NCBI GenBank assembly: GCA_036946625.1 | Contig: JAQIIU010000003.1 | Span: 879,961 to 943,960, forward strand | DNA: 64,000 nt | Direction of reading: 5' to 3' | Origin: Methylorubrum populi | Lineage (GTDB): Bacteria > Pseudomonadota > Alphaproteobacteria > Rhizobiales > Beijerinckiaceae | In this document: in pieces, positions 19,534-28,902 of the stretch | How the letters are laid out: each line of letters begins with the position of its first letter | Numbering within the stretch: the stretch's first letter is position 1 | The notes under the pieces: model-generated | Told to the model about the DNA's origin: nothing | What the model saw: only the letters and a program-made list of their open reading frames with translations | Database searches by the model: none | Program-made: the position numbers and the translations under genes

Positions 19534-20463
19534 ATGACCGACCGCCGCTTCGCTACCCTCGACGTGTTCACCGACACGCCGCTCGCCGGAAATCCGCTGG
19601 CGGTGGTGCTCGACGCCGAAGGTCTCGACGGCGACGCGATGCAGGCGATCGCCCGCGAGTTCAACCTGTCGGAGACGGTCTTCGTGCTGCCGCCGGAGGA
19701 GCCGCGCCATCGGGCCCGCCTGCGCATCTTCACCCCGGCCCGCGAACTCCCCTTCGCCGGCCATCCGACGATCGGGGCCGCGGTGCTGCTGACCCTGCGC
19801 GACCGCGCCGAGCCGCGGCCGGCGGCGCTCGCCGATGCCGCCGCCTTTGGGCTGGAGGAGGGGATCGGCATCCTTTCCTGCGTCGTCGAGGCGGCGGCGG
19901 ACGGGCGTACGGCCCGCGCCCGGTTCAAGCTGCCGGTGCTGCCGACCTATCTCGGCAAGGCGCCGTCGACGGAAGCGCTGGCCCATGCCCTCGGGCTGAA
20001 GGTCGGCGAGATCGGCTTCAACCGCCATCAGCCGAGCCGGCACGGGGCCGGCCCTTCCTTCACCTTCGTGCCGCTCGCCTCCGCCGAGGCGCTGACCCGG
20101 GCGCGGCTGGAGGCCGGCCGGTTCGAGCGGTTGTTCCACGGGGCACAGGCCGACGCGCTCTACCTCTACGCCCTCGATCCCGAGGGGCTCGGCCAGAGCT
20201 ACCAGGCGCGGATGTTCGCGCCCCATCTCGGCGTGGCGGAGGATCCGGCGACGGGCAGCGCCGCCGCGGCCTTCGCCGGGATGCTGATGCAGTTCGAGCC
20301 GCTGGGCGACGGCACGCACGACGCGGCGATCCGCCAGGGCGTCGCCATGGGCCGCCCGAGCCTCATCGACCTTCAGGTCGTCATCGCCGAGGGCGGCCTG
20401 CGCTCCGTCGAAATCGGCGGGCAGGCGGTGGTGGTGAGCGAGGGCGTGCTTCGTGCCGGGTGA
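19534..20463 (+). CDS. PhzF-family isomerase/epimerase
   Basis: 309-residue PhzF-like protein with the diaminopimelate-epimerase fold. Motifs: DVFTDTPLAGNPLAVV, the catalytic Glu in NLSETVFV, FAGHPTIGAA and EDPATGSAAAAFAG. The family includes phenazine-pathway PhzF and many uncharacterised isomerases; there are no other phenazine genes here, so a general isomerase role is more likely. Start ATG 19534 follows CAAGGAAGC. The downstream Nudix gene overlaps its 3' end by 11 bases. Confidence 0.9.
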   Translation: MTDRRFATLDVFTDTPLAGNPLAVVLDAEGLDGDAMQAIAREFNLSETVFVLPPEEPRHRARLRIFTPARELPFAGHPTIGAAVLLTLRDRAEPRPAALADAAAFGLEEGIGILSCVVEAAADGRTARARFKLPVLPTYLGKAPSTEALAHALGLKVGEIGFNRHQPSRHGAGPSFTFVPLASAEALTRARLEAGRFERLFHGAQADALYLYALDPEGLGQSYQARMFAPHLGVAEDPATGSAAAAFAGMLMQFEPLGDGTHDAAIRQGVAMGRPSLIDLQVVIAEGGLRSVEIGGQAVVVSEGVLRAG

Positions 20464-21181
20464 GAGCGCGCAGGCCGCGCCCGGATTCACGATCACGCCG
20501 CTCACCCGAGTCTCGGCGCGGCGCGTCGATCACGATTGGGCCTGGGCGCGGGACAACTGCGAGGCGATCGACCGCAACTGGGAGCGGCGCCGGGCGAAGA
20601 CGCCGGGCCTGTTCGACGGACCGGTCTTCCTCGCCAGCGGCTGCACCATCGCCGACGGCGCCTGCGAGGCGGCCCTGTTCGAGGCGCGCTACTCGCGCTT
20701 CATCGCCTTCCGCGACGCCGGCGTGCCCGACGCGCTGGTCGCCAACGCCTTCGCGGCGATCGTGCCGCACAGCGCGGACGGGGCGGTGCTGCTCGGGGTG
20801 ATGGGGGCCCACACTGCGAACGCCGGCCAGATCTACTTCCCCTGCGGCACGCCCGACCGCGGCGACCTGCGCGAGGACGATACGGTCGATCTCGCCGGCA
20901 GCGCCGGGCGCGAGTTTCTGGAGGAGACCGGCCTGACCCTGCCCGAGGGCGCGGCGGAGGAGTGGGTGCTGCTGCGCGGCGACGGCCAGCTCGCCTTCCT
21001 GCGCCCGGTCCGGTTCGGCCTCGACGCCGAGGCGCTGAAGGCCCGCATCGAAGCCCATCGCGGGCACGAGGACGAGCCGGAACTCGCCCGCAGCGTCATC
21101 GTCCGCTCGCGCGTCGAGATCGATGCCGCCCGGATGCCGGGCTTCGTGCAGGCCTATCTGGCGAGCGTCTTCCCGCCGTAG
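20453..21181 (+). CDS. Nudix hydrolase
   Basis: 242-residue Nudix-fold protein. The Nudix box G-x5-E-x7-REUxEExGU is recognisable as AGSAGREFLEETGL with an extended loop before it (residues about 140-165). The substrate is unknown; the large N-terminal domain (1-95) resembles the NUDIX proteins often found near phzF-like genes. It starts at GTG 20453, inside the last codons of the phzF-like gene, which implies translational coupling. Confidence 0.8.
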   Translation: MPGESAQAAPGFTITPLTRVSARRVDHDWAWARDNCEAIDRNWERRRAKTPGLFDGPVFLASGCTIADGACEAALFEARYSRFIAFRDAGVPDALVANAFAAIVPHSADGAVLLGVMGAHTANAGQIYFPCGTPDRGDLREDDTVDLAGSAGREFLEETGLTLPEGAAEEWVLLRGDGQLAFLRPVRFGLDAEALKARIEAHRGHEDEPELARSVIVRSRVEIDAARMPGFVQAYLASVFPP

Positions 21182-21206
21182 GGATGCGCCTCATACCGAG
21201 CTGCAG

Positions 21207-21310
21207 GGAATTCCGACCGATGGTCGGCTTCCCTGCGTCCGGCGGACGCCCGCCGCCGCGCCTTCGCGCGGGCAACCGGCGATGAGCCGGGATCATCGCC
21301 GGTTGGTCTT
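21207..21310 (+). repeat. Dispersed repeat (GACCGATGGTCGG / GCCGGTTGGTC ends), copy 1
   Basis: About 104 bp containing CGACCGATGGTCGGCTTCC, CGTCCGGCGGACGCCCGCCG, GCGCGGGCAACCGGCGATG and CATCGCCGGTTGGTCTT. An inverted copy is at 41618-41711. Both sit just downstream of a gene. Confidence 0.75.
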
Positions 21311-21638
21311 ACCGATACCCGTAGCGCGCCTTGGCCGCCGCCAGCAGATGCATCGCCTCGCCCTCGTGGCCGGCCGCGCAGGCGGCGGCGGCCTTGCCGA
21401 GATCGGCGCTGAAGCGCTTGCCGACCGCGTCCGACAGATCGCCGGTCCTCACGTCGGCATCGACGATGGCCTGTGTCCGCGCGACGCCCGGACCGCACCC
21501 GGCGCTGGCCGGCAGGGGGGCGATGGCGGCGGGTGCCGCGGCGACGGCGGCCACCGGCGGGGGCGCGCTCGACTGGCAGGCGCTGAGGCAGCCACCGAGG
21601 GCGAGGATCGACAGGGCTCGGGAAAGCGGCGCGGGCAC
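21309..21638 (-). CDS. Small putative lipoprotein
   Basis: 109 residues from GTG 21638, preceded by GGAGAG at good spacing. The N-terminus (LSRALSILALGGCLSAC) is a lipoprotein signal with a lipobox ending in Cys. The mature part has a Pro/Ala linker and a helical region (VARTQAIVDADVRTGDLSDA, EAMHLLAAAKARYGYR) with two further Cys. I do not recognise the family. The longer frame upstream (to 21722) lacks the signal at its N-terminus, which decides the start. Confidence 0.65.
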   Translation of the reverse strand: MPAPLSRALSILALGGCLSACQSSAPPPVAAVAAAPAAIAPLPASAGCGPGVARTQAIVDADVRTGDLSDAVGKRFSADLGKAAAACAAGHEGEAMHLLAAAKARYGYR

Positions 21639-21829
21639 GACGGGTCTCTCCGGTCGCGAGAGGAGGTTCGTTGCAGCCAAGCTTGGCCGCAGGCTTGTGC
21701 GCCCCGTCGGCGGAACGGTCAATCGCGAGGCTCCCCTGCGCTTGTCACGATCCCCGCCAATCGGTACATAGCGCCGCCCTGGTCGCTTGGCGGGTCTGCC
21801 GGCGAGTCAGCCTCTGAGGAGAATCGAGC

Positions 21830-21931
21830 GTGGCCCCTGGCCGCCCCGCGCAGACGAACGGTGGTGCCGCTTTCGCGGCCGTACCGTCGTGCGCGCGCCT
21901 TCTCGTCGGCCTGCTTCTTAGCCGCCCCTGA
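21830..21931 (+). CDS. leuL: leuA leader peptide (33 residues)
   Basis: Small ORF with a strong ribosome site (GAGGAGAA, 21816-21823) 6 bases before GTG 21830. The C-terminal part reads RLLVGLLLSRP, with five Leu in eight residues, three of them on CTT and one on CTC, codons that are otherwise scarce next to CTG/CTC in these genes. It ends inside the 5' arm of a strong hairpin, 117 bases before leuA. This is the layout of an amino-acid attenuation leader sensing charged leucyl-tRNA. Confidence 0.7.
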   Translation: MAPGRPAQTNGGAAFAAVPSCARLLVGLLLSRP

Positions 21932-21967
21932 GGGCCGTCCGGGCGTGGTCGCCTGGGCCCTCAGGGG
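21926..21967 (+). promoter_or_regulatory. Putative leucine attenuator hairpin upstream of leuA
   Basis: Perfect 12-bp inverted repeat CCCCTGAGGGCC / GGCCCTCAGGGG with an 18-base loop. The 5' arm contains the stop codon of the leader peptide, so ribosome position would control folding. A T-run does not follow directly, so it may act as a competing structure rather than a classical terminator. Confidence 0.65.
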
Positions 21968-22048
21968 ACGGGCTCGAACACGGAAGACAGGTTTTCAGGC
22001 GCCGCTCCTGCCCGAGCCGAGCGCGCCGGCGGCTTCAAGGGACGGACC

Positions 22049-23611
22049 ATGACCAACACCCGGCAAGGATCGAAGGACCGCGTCGTCATCTTCGACACGA
22101 CGTTGCGCGACGGCGAACAATGCCCCGGCGCCACCATGACCTTCGACGAGAAGCTCGCGGTCGCCGAGATCCTCGACGCCATGGGCGTCGACATCATCGA
22201 GGCGGGCTTCCCCATCGCCTCGAACGGCGACTTCGAGGCCGTGTCCGAGATCGCCCGGCGCACCAAGCGCGCGACCGTCGCCGGCCTCGCCCGCGCCATC
22301 CCCGCCGACATCGCCCGGGCGGGCGAGGCGGTGCGCCACGCGCAGCGAGGCCGTATCCACACCTTCGTCTCGACCTCGGAGATCCACCTCACCCACCAGA
22401 TGCGCAAGACGCAGGACGAGGTGATCGAGATCATCCTGAAGACCGTGGCCCAGGCCCGCGACCTCGTGGAGGACGTGGAGTGGTCGGCCATGGACGCGAC
22501 CCGCACCGACATCGATTACCTCTGCCGCTGCGTCGAGGCCGCGATCCGCTCGGGCGCCACCACCATCAACCTGCCCGACACGGTGGGCTACGCCACGCCG
22601 CAGGAATACGGCGCGATGTTCCGCGCCGTGCGCGAGCGGGTGCCGAACGCCGACCGGGCGATCTTCTCCGTGCACTGCCACAACGATCTCGGGCTCGCGG
22701 TGGCGAACTCGCTCGCCGGCCTGGAGGGCGGCGCCCGGCAGATCGAGTGCACGATCAACGGCATCGGCGAGCGGGCCGGCAACGCCGCGCTCGAAGAGGT
22801 CGTCATGGCGATCCGCACCCGCGGCGATGTGATGCCGTTCGAGACTGGCATCGACACCACGATGCTGACCCGCGCCTCGAAGCTCGTCAGCCACGCGGCG
22901 AACTTTCCCGTGCAGTACAACAAGGCCATCGTCGGCCGGAACGCCTTCGCCCACGAGAGCGGCATCCATCAGGACGGGATGCTCAAGCATTCCGAGACCT
23001 ACGAGATCATGACGCCAGCCTCGGTCGGGCTCACCAAGACCTCGCTGGTGATGGGCAAGCATTCGGGCCGCGCGGCCTTCCGCTCGAAGCTGTCCGAACT
23101 CGGCATCTCGCTGTCCGACAACCAGTTCCAGGACGTGTTCGAGCGCTTCAAGGATCTGGCCGACCGCAAGAAGCACGTCTACGACGAGGACATCGAGGCG
23201 CTGGTGGACGAGAACCTCGCCACCGCCCACGACCGCATCAAGCTGATGTCGCTCTCGGTGATCGCCGGCACGCGCGGGCCGCAACGCGCGACGATGAAGA
23301 TCGAGATGGACGGCCGCACCTTCACCGAGGAGGCCGACGGCAACGGCCCGGTGGACGCGGTGTTCAACGCGATCCACGCCATGGTGCCGCACGACGCGAT
23401 GCTCGAACTCTATCAGGTCCACGCCGTGACCGAGGGGACCGACGCGCAGGCCGAGGTCTCGGTGCGGCTCAAGGCCGGCGAGCGCTCGGTGACGGCGCGC
23501 GGCGCCGACCCGGACACGCTGGTGGCGTCCGCCAAGGCCTACCTGTCCGCGCTCAACAAGCTCTCGGCCGCCTCCGTACGGCTGCACGCCCAGCACGCCG
23601 CGGTGGTCTGA
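22049..23611 (+). CDS. leuA: 2-isopropylmalate synthase
   Basis: 520-residue LeuA, the first committed enzyme of leucine synthesis, condensing 2-ketoisovalerate with acetyl-CoA. The catalytic TIM barrel has DTTLRDGEQCPG, VEWSAMDATRTDIDYL, the metal-binding HCHNDLG and NGIGERAGNAALEE. AHESGIHQDG and the C-terminal LeuA dimer/allosteric domain (residues about 380-510) indicate leucine feedback inhibition. Citramalate and homocitrate synthases are related, but the domain set and the leucine leader favour LeuA. Confidence 0.95.
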   Translation: MTNTRQGSKDRVVIFDTTLRDGEQCPGATMTFDEKLAVAEILDAMGVDIIEAGFPIASNGDFEAVSEIARRTKRATVAGLARAIPADIARAGEAVRHAQRGRIHTFVSTSEIHLTHQMRKTQDEVIEIILKTVAQARDLVEDVEWSAMDATRTDIDYLCRCVEAAIRSGATTINLPDTVGYATPQEYGAMFRAVRERVPNADRAIFSVHCHNDLGLAVANSLAGLEGGARQIECTINGIGERAGNAALEEVVMAIRTRGDVMPFETGIDTTMLTRASKLVSHAANFPVQYNKAIVGRNAFAHESGIHQDGMLKHSETYEIMTPASVGLTKTSLVMGKHSGRAAFRSKLSELGISLSDNQFQDVFERFKDLADRKKHVYDEDIEALVDENLATAHDRIKLMSLSVIAGTRGPQRATMKIEMDGRTFTEEADGNGPVDAVFNAIHAMVPHDAMLELYQVHAVTEGTDAQAEVSVRLKAGERSVTARGADPDTLVASAKAYLSALNKLSAASVRLHAQHAAVV

Positions 23612-23621
23612 CGCTCCTCGC

Positions 23622-23714
23622 CGTCATTGCGAGGCGAAGCCGAAGCAATCCAGGGCGCGACTTCCCCGGAAGAGGGAGTGCCGTCTGGATTGCTTCGCTT
23701 CGTTCGCCATGACG
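23622..23714 (+). repeat. Core-only relative of the 166-bp element
   Basis: Imperfect palindrome CGTCATTGCGAGGCGAAGCC...AAGCAATCCAGGGCGCGAC...GTCTGGATTGCTTCG...CGCCATGACG between leuA and ilvD. It matches the core of the 166-bp element but lacks its ATAC/GTAT ends. Confidence 0.7.
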
Positions 23715-23769
23715 GGCGTGACGATGACACTGCGCATCATGGTCTGAAGACACAAAAAGTCCCAAAAGA

Positions 23770-25605
23770 ATGCCCGCCTATCGCTCCCGCACCACCACCC
23801 ATGGCCGCAACATGGCCGGCGCCCGCGGCCTGTGGCGTGCCACCGGGATGAAGGATTCCGATTTCGGCAAGCCGATCATCGCGGTTGTGAACTCGTTCAC
23901 GCAGTTCGTGCCCGGCCACGTCCACCTCAAGGACCTCGGCCAGTTGGTGGCCCGCGAGATCGAGCAAGCGGGGGGAGTCGCCAAGGAGTTCAACACCATC
24001 GCGGTCGATGACGGCATCGCCATGGGTCATGACGGGATGCTCTACTCGCTGCCCTCCCGCGAGCTGATCGCCGATTCGGTCGAATACATGGTCAACGCGC
24101 ATTGCGCCGACGCCATGGTCTGCATCTCGAACTGCGACAAGATCACTCCCGGCATGTTGATGGCCGCTTTGCGCCTCAACATCCCGGCGGTGTTCGTCTC
24201 CGGCGGGCCGATGGAAGCGGGCAAGGTCGTGATGAAGGGCGTGACCCGCAAGTTCGACCTCGTCGACGCGATGGTCGCGGCGGCCGACGACCGGGTCTCG
24301 GACGAGGACGTCGCGGTGATCGAGCGCTCGGCCTGCCCGACCTGCGGCTCGTGCTCGGGCATGTTCACGGCGAACTCCATGAACTGCCTCACCGAGGCGC
24401 TCGGCCTCTCGCTGCCCGGCAACGGCTCGGTGCTGGCGACGCATGCCGACCGCAGGCGCCTGTTCGTCGAGGCCGGGCACCTGATCGTCGATCTGGCCCG
24501 GCGCCATTACGAGCAGGACGATGCGAGCGTGCTGCCGCGCTCGATCGCGACGATGGCCGCGTTCGAGAACGCGATGACCCTCGACATCGCCATGGGCGGC
24601 TCGACCAACACCGTGCTGCACCTGCTCGCCGCCGCACACGAGGGCGAGGTGCCCTTCGCCATGGCCGACATCGACCGGCTCTCGCGCCGCGTGCCGGTGC
24701 TGTGCAAGGTCGCGCCTGCCGTCGCGAACATCCATATGGAGGACGTGCACCGGGCCGGCGGCATCATGGGTATCCTGGGCGAACTCGACCGCGCCGGCCT
24801 GATCGACCGCAACGTCGGCAATGTCGGTTCCGGCACGCTCGGCGCGGCGCTCGACCGCTGGGACGTGACGAAGACCGAGAGCCAATCCGTCCGGACCTTC
24901 TACCGCGCCGCGCCGGGCGGCGTGCCGACCCAGGTCGCCTTCAGCCAGGAATCCCGCTGGGACGACCTCGACCTCGACCGCGAGGCGGGCGTCATCCGCG
25001 ACGCCGCGCACGCCTATTCGAGGGACGGCGGCCTCGCTGTGCTCTACGGCAACCTGGCGCTCGACGGCTGCATCGTGAAGACCGCTGGCGTCGATGCCTC
25101 GATTCTCAGCTTCACCGGCACGGCCCACGTCTTCGAGAGCCAGGACGCGGCGGTGGACGGCATCCTCAACGGCCGCGTGAAGGCCGGCGAGGTGGTGCTG
25201 ATCCGCTACGAGGGCCCCCGCGGCGGCCCCGGCATGCAGGAGATGCTCTATCCCACGAGCTACCTGAAATCGAAGGGCCTGGGCAAAGACTGCGCCCTCG
25301 TCACCGACGGGCGCTTCTCCGGCGGCTCCTCGGGGCTCTCCATCGGCCACGTCTCGCCGGAGGCGGCCGAGGGTGGGCTGATCGGCCTCGTCGAGCAGGG
25401 CGATAGGATCGAGATCGACATCCCGAACCGCCGCATCCACCTCGCCGTGGACGAAGCCGTGCTCGCCGAGCGCCGTGCCGCCCGCGACGCGGAAGGCTGG
25501 CGCCCGGCCGCGCCCCGCAAGCGCAAGGTCAGCATGGCGCTCCGCGCCTACGCCATGCTCGCCACCAGCGCGGCGAAGGGGGCGGTGCGGCGGATCGAGG
25601 CGTAG
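23770..25605 (+). CDS. ilvD: Dihydroxy-acid dehydratase
   Basis: 611-residue IlvD catalysing the dehydration that yields the 2-keto acids of valine, leucine and isoleucine. Iron-sulfur ligands are visible as [11 protein letters not shown] (IlvD/Edd signature 1) and [20 protein letters not shown]. The C-terminal signature [13 protein letters not shown] and [20 protein letters not shown] are present. It follows leuA on the same strand with a 158-base repeat-containing gap, so co-transcription is uncertain. Confidence 0.97.
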   Translation: MPAYRSRTTTHGRNMAGARGLWRATGMKDSDFGKPIIAVVNSFTQFVPGHVHLKDLGQLVAREIEQAGGVAKEFNTIAVDDGIAMGHDGMLYSLPSRELIADSVEYMVNAHCADAMVCISNCDKITPGMLMAALRLNIPAVFVSGGPMEAGKVVMKGVTRKFDLVDAMVAAADDRVSDEDVAVIERSACPTCGSCSGMFTANSMNCLTEALGLSLPGNGSVLATHADRRRLFVEAGHLIVDLARRHYEQDDASVLPRSIATMAAFENAMTLDIAMGGSTNTVLHLLAAAHEGEVPFAMADIDRLSRRVPVLCKVAPAVANIHMEDVHRAGGIMGILGELDRAGLIDRNVGNVGSGTLGAALDRWDVTKTESQSVRTFYRAAPGGVPTQVAFSQESRWDDLDLDREAGVIRDAAHAYSRDGGLAVLYGNLALDGCIVKTAGVDASILSFTGTAHVFESQDAAVDGILNGRVKAGEVVLIRYEGPRGGPGMQEMLYPTSYLKSKGLGKDCALVTDGRFSGGSSGLSIGHVSPEAAEGGLIGLVEQGDRIEIDIPNRRIHLAVDEAVLAERRAARDAEGWRPAAPRKRKVSMALRAYAMLATSAAKGAVRRIEA

Positions 25606-25765
25606 GCGAGAACCGGTCCTGGATCGACCGAGGTTCCTCATGCCGAGGCGCCGGATCGTCGTTGCAGCCACGGGATGCATGCTACCCCTCGCGCCTCGGG
25701 CACGGATCGCGCATAGACAGGTTCTCAGGCCGTGCTTCGCACCGGACGGGGGAGACGTCGGACCC

Positions 25766-26776
25766 ATGCAGATCGCCACGCCCTACCTGATGTTCCTCGG
25801 CGACGTGCCGGACCGGCTCGCCGCCAAGACCGCCTACGGCATCAACGACTGGCGTCCGGAATGGTGCGTCGGCCAGCTCCGGATGGAGGGCTGCGCCGCC
25901 GATCTCGACATCCCCGACCTGACGCTGGAGGAGGCGGTCTCGAAAGGCTGCCGCACCATGGTGGTCGGCGTGGTCAATGCCGGCGGCGTGCTGCCCGAGC
26001 ACTGGGTGAAGGAGATCGTCGCGGCGCTGGACGCCGGGCTCGACGTGGCGAGCGGGCTGCACGCTCGCCTCGGCTCGGTTCCCGAGATCGCGCAAGCCGC
26101 CGAGCGCCGGGGTCGTGCCCTCCACGACGTGCGTCACACCACCGAGACCTTCCCCACCGGCAAGGGCACCAAGCGTCCCGGCCGGCGACTGCTCACCGTC
26201 GGCACCGATTGCTCGGTCGGCAAGAAGTACACCGCCCTCGCCCTGGAACGCGGCATGCGCGAGCGCGGGATGGATGCCGACTTCCGCGCCACCGGCCAGA
26301 CCGGCGTGTTCATCTCCGGACGGGGCGCCGCCATCGACGCGGTCGCGGCCGATTTCATCTCCGGCGCCGTCGAGTGGGTCGCCCCCGCCGCCGAACCGAA
26401 TCACTGGGACCTGATCGAGGGCCAGGGCTCGCTGTTCCACCCGTCCTTCGCCGGCGTCAGCCTCGGCCTGCTGCACGGGGCGCAGGCCGACGCCTTCGTG
26501 GTCTGCCACGAGCCGACCCGCACGCGGATGCGCGGCGTCGAGGCGAGCCTGCCGACGATCCAGGAGGTCATCGACCTGACGATCCGCTGCGGCTCCCTCA
26601 CCAATCCCGGCATCCGCCCTGTCGGCATCGCCGTGAACACCCAGGCCCTGCCCGAGCCGCAGGCGCGCGCGCTGCTGGCGGAAGCGGAAGCCGCGCACGG
26701 CCTGCCGGCGACCGATCCCGTGCGCTTCGGCGTCGAGGGGATCGTGGATCGGATCCATGCCGAGTTTCCGGCTTGA
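25766..26776 (+). CDS. dgcN: DUF1611 protein, probable D-glutamate N-acetyltransferase
   Basis: 336-residue DUF1611 protein with an N-terminal Rossmann-like domain and a C-terminal P-loop-like domain (residues about 130-335: TVGTDCSVGKKYTALALERG). DUF1611 proteins encoded beside an enolase-superfamily epimerase have been described as DgcN, which acetylates D-glutamate in a D-Glu utilisation pathway. Assignment rests on that pairing with the next gene, not on a residue-level proof. ATG 25766 is chosen because MQIATPYLMFLGD is the family start; the 97 extra upstream codons are read-through of GC-rich frame. Confidence 0.7.
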   Translation: MQIATPYLMFLGDVPDRLAAKTAYGINDWRPEWCVGQLRMEGCAADLDIPDLTLEEAVSKGCRTMVVGVVNAGGVLPEHWVKEIVAALDAGLDVASGLHARLGSVPEIAQAAERRGRALHDVRHTTETFPTGKGTKRPGRRLLTVGTDCSVGKKYTALALERGMRERGMDADFRATGQTGVFISGRGAAIDAVAADFISGAVEWVAPAAEPNHWDLIEGQGSLFHPSFAGVSLGLLHGAQADAFVVCHEPTRTRMRGVEASLPTIQEVIDLTIRCGSLTNPGIRPVGIAVNTQALPEPQARALLAEAEAAHGLPATDPVRFGVEGIVDRIHAEFPA

Positions 26777-26789
26777 GGGAGGGCCAGCG

Positions 26790-27770
26790 ATGCCGCGTCT
26801 GACCGTCGCCGTCGAGCGTTTCCCGATCGCGGGCACCTTCACGATCTCCCGCGGCAGCCGCACGGAGGCGGTGGTCGTCGTCGCGACCATCGAGGACGGC
26901 CCGGTGCGGGGGCGCGGCGAGTGCGTGCCCTACGCCCGCTACGACGAGACCGTCGAGAGCGTCGCTGCCGCCCTCGACGGGCAGGCGGACTGGATCGCCG
27001 GTGGGGGAGGGCGCTTCGATCTCGCGGCGCGGATGAAGCCGGGCGCGGCCCGCAACGCCCTCGATTGCGCCCTGTGGGATTGGGAAGCGAAGCGCTCCGG
27101 CCGACCGGCCCACGAACTCGCCGGCCTCCCCGCGCCGGGGCCGGTCACCACCGCCTACACCCTGAGCCTCGGCGATCCCGATTCCATGGAGGCGGCCGCC
27201 CGCGCCGCCGCGCACCGCCCGCTCCTCAAGGTGAAGCTCGGCGGCGAGGGCGACCCCGAGCGGATCGCGGCCGTGCGCCGCGGCGCGCCGGGCGCGCGCC
27301 TGATCGTCGATGCCAACGAGGCGTGGCGGCCGGAGACGATTCAAGCCAATCTCGCGGCCTGCGCGGCGGCGGGCGTCGGCCTCATCGAGCAGCCGCTGCC
27401 GGCGGGCGAGGACGGGTTTCTGGCCGAGATCGACCGAACCATCCCGATCTGTGCCGACGAGAGCCTGCACGACCGCGCCGGGCTCGATGCGCTGGCCCGG
27501 CGCTACGACGCCATCAACGTCAAGCTCGACAAGGCCGGCGGCCTGACCGAGGCGCTGAAGCTGGTCCACGAGGCCCGGGCGCGCGGCTTCGAGATCATGG
27601 TCGGCTGCATGGTCGGCTCGTCGCTCGCCATGGCGCCGGCGATGCTGCTCGCGCACCACGCGGCCTATGTCGATCTCGACGGGCCGCTGCTGCTCGCCCG
27701 CGACCGCGCGTCGGCGCTCACCTACGAGGGCAGCACGGTCTCCCCGCCGCGGCCCGAACTGTGGGGGTGA
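26790..27770 (+). CDS. dgcA: Enolase-superfamily epimerase, probable N-acetyl-D-glutamate racemase
   Basis: 326-residue dipeptide-epimerase-like (MR_MLE) protein. It shows the catalytic LKVKLGG (K-x-K), LIVDANEAW (Asp ligand), LIEQPLP (Glu ligand), ICADESLHD (Asp) and VKLDKAGG (second Lys). By linkage to the DUF1611 gene 13 bases upstream it fits DgcA, which racemises N-acetyl-D-glutamate to the L form. An L-Ala-D/L-Glu epimerase for peptidoglycan recycling is the main alternative. Start ATG 26790 follows GAGGGAGGG. Confidence 0.75.
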   Translation: MPRLTVAVERFPIAGTFTISRGSRTEAVVVVATIEDGPVRGRGECVPYARYDETVESVAAALDGQADWIAGGGGRFDLAARMKPGAARNALDCALWDWEAKRSGRPAHELAGLPAPGPVTTAYTLSLGDPDSMEAAARAAAHRPLLKVKLGGEGDPERIAAVRRGAPGARLIVDANEAWRPETIQANLAACAAAGVGLIEQPLPAGEDGFLAEIDRTIPICADESLHDRAGLDALARRYDAINVKLDKAGGLTEALKLVHEARARGFEIMVGCMVGSSLAMAPAMLLAHHAAYVDLDGPLLLARDRASALTYEGSTVSPPRPELWG

Positions 27771-27780
27771 CGGGCGGCGC

Positions 27781-28902
27781 CTACTGCACCGAGCGGATCG
27801 CCAGCGGGGGCACCACGGTCTCGTTGACCCGCAGGCGGGCGTCGAGGATCGGCGCGGCGGGCTCGTCGGCCTGCTGCTGCGCGGCGAGGTCGGCGATGGC
27901 CTGATACTGGCTGAGGCGCCGGTCGATCATGATGTCGAGCTTCTCGTGCACCTCCGCCACCGTCAGGCTGCGGCGCTTGCCCCCGTCCTTCCCCGTGAAG
28001 ATGGCGCGGTTGGCCCGCGCGGCGCGGCCGAAGGCGGCCTTGGCGACCTTGTCCGGGTCCTCGGCGCTGAGCGAGAGGAACTTGCCGGCGCTCGCCGTGC
28101 CGAGGAAATGCGCGAGGTAGAGTTCGGTGGTCTTCAGTTCGCGGCCGATCCGGGCCTCGATCCGGCTGCGGTCGCGTTTGATCAGCTCGCCCGCCATCAG
28201 GCCGGAAATGTAGGGGTCGTCGCGCAGGTCGAGCACCCGCTTGCGCAGTCCCGCGTCGGCGATGGTGATGCCCGCGCCGTGGCCCTTCACCGCGGCGGCC
28301 TCGTCGGCGAGCCCGTGCTTGGCGCCGTACTGCCGGATCATCTCCAGCCACGTGCCGGTGACGAACTGGAACAGCCCCTGCGCCGAGGAAGCGGAGGACT
28401 TCACGCCGGTGTCGAAGCTCGATTCCTTGTCGGCGAGCGCCATCATGTAGACGGGATCGACGCCGGTGACCTCGGAGGCCTTCAGGATGGTCTCCACCAG
28501 GGGCCGCGGCACGCTCATCTCGCCGAAGCGCAGGATCTCGTCGTCGTTGTCGAGCCGCGGATTGGCGAGCGAAGCCTGCATCCGCTCGATCGGTGCGGTG
28601 AGGCCGCTGTCCTGGCCGAGCAGGGCCGTGCCGCCCCATTCGGCCTCGGCGCCGGCCGGACGCAGGTCGGCGCGAACCATCAGCGGGATCGAGGCCGGGG
28701 TGGCACCGTCGCTCTCGTAGGCGGAGACCGCCTGCGGCGCGGCCGCGAGCAGCGTCACGCCGGCGGTCACGGCGGCGAGGCGGCGCACGAGCGGCGAGCG
28801 GCCGCGCGGCGGCCGGGCGGCTGCGTTGCTGGTCGCCGACCCGCAAGGCACGAGTCGGCTCACGTCGTCGGCGCGAGGCGCCGGCTCCGGGTAAACCCCC
28901 AT
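27781..28902 (-). CDS. Lytic transglycosylase-like exported protein
   Basis: 373-residue protein with a Pro/Arg-rich N-terminus, a hydrophobic signal or anchor (residues about 40-62, LAAVTAGVTLLAAAPQAVSA) and an SLT-like domain (residues about 135-260) with ALADKESSFD (catalytic Glu), SSAQGLFQF and TWLEMIRQYG. It would cleave peptidoglycan glycan strands in the periplasm. The C-terminal third (TVAEVHEKLDIMIDRRLSQY) is not recognisable. Convergent with dgcA (10-base gap) and divergent from the inositol cluster. Confidence 0.8.
   Translation of the reverse strand: MGVYPEPAPRADDVSRLVPCGSATSNAAARPPRGRSPLVRRLAAVTAGVTLLAAAPQAVSAYESDGATPASIPLMVRADLRPAGAEAEWGGTALLGQDSGLTAPIERMQASLANPRLDNDDEILRFGEMSVPRPLVETILKASEVTGVDPVYMMALADKESSFDTGVKSSASSAQGLFQFVTGTWLEMIRQYGAKHGLADEAAAVKGHGAGITIADAGLRKRVLDLRDDPYISGLMAGELIKRDRSRIEARIGRELKTTELYLAHFLGTASAGKFLSLSAEDPDKVAKAAFGRAARANRAIFTGKDGGKRRSLTVAEVHEKLDIMIDRRLSQYQAIADLAAQQQADEPAAPILDARLRVNETVVPPLAIRSVQ

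Noticed and set aside
19534..20463. Phenazine biosynthesis locus
   Set aside because: A PhzF-like gene is present but no other phz genes are; the family is broadly distributed.
23737..25779. 680-codon minus-strand open frame opposite ilvD
   Set aside because: Antisense shadow of a well-conserved gene; low-complexity Arg/His-rich product.
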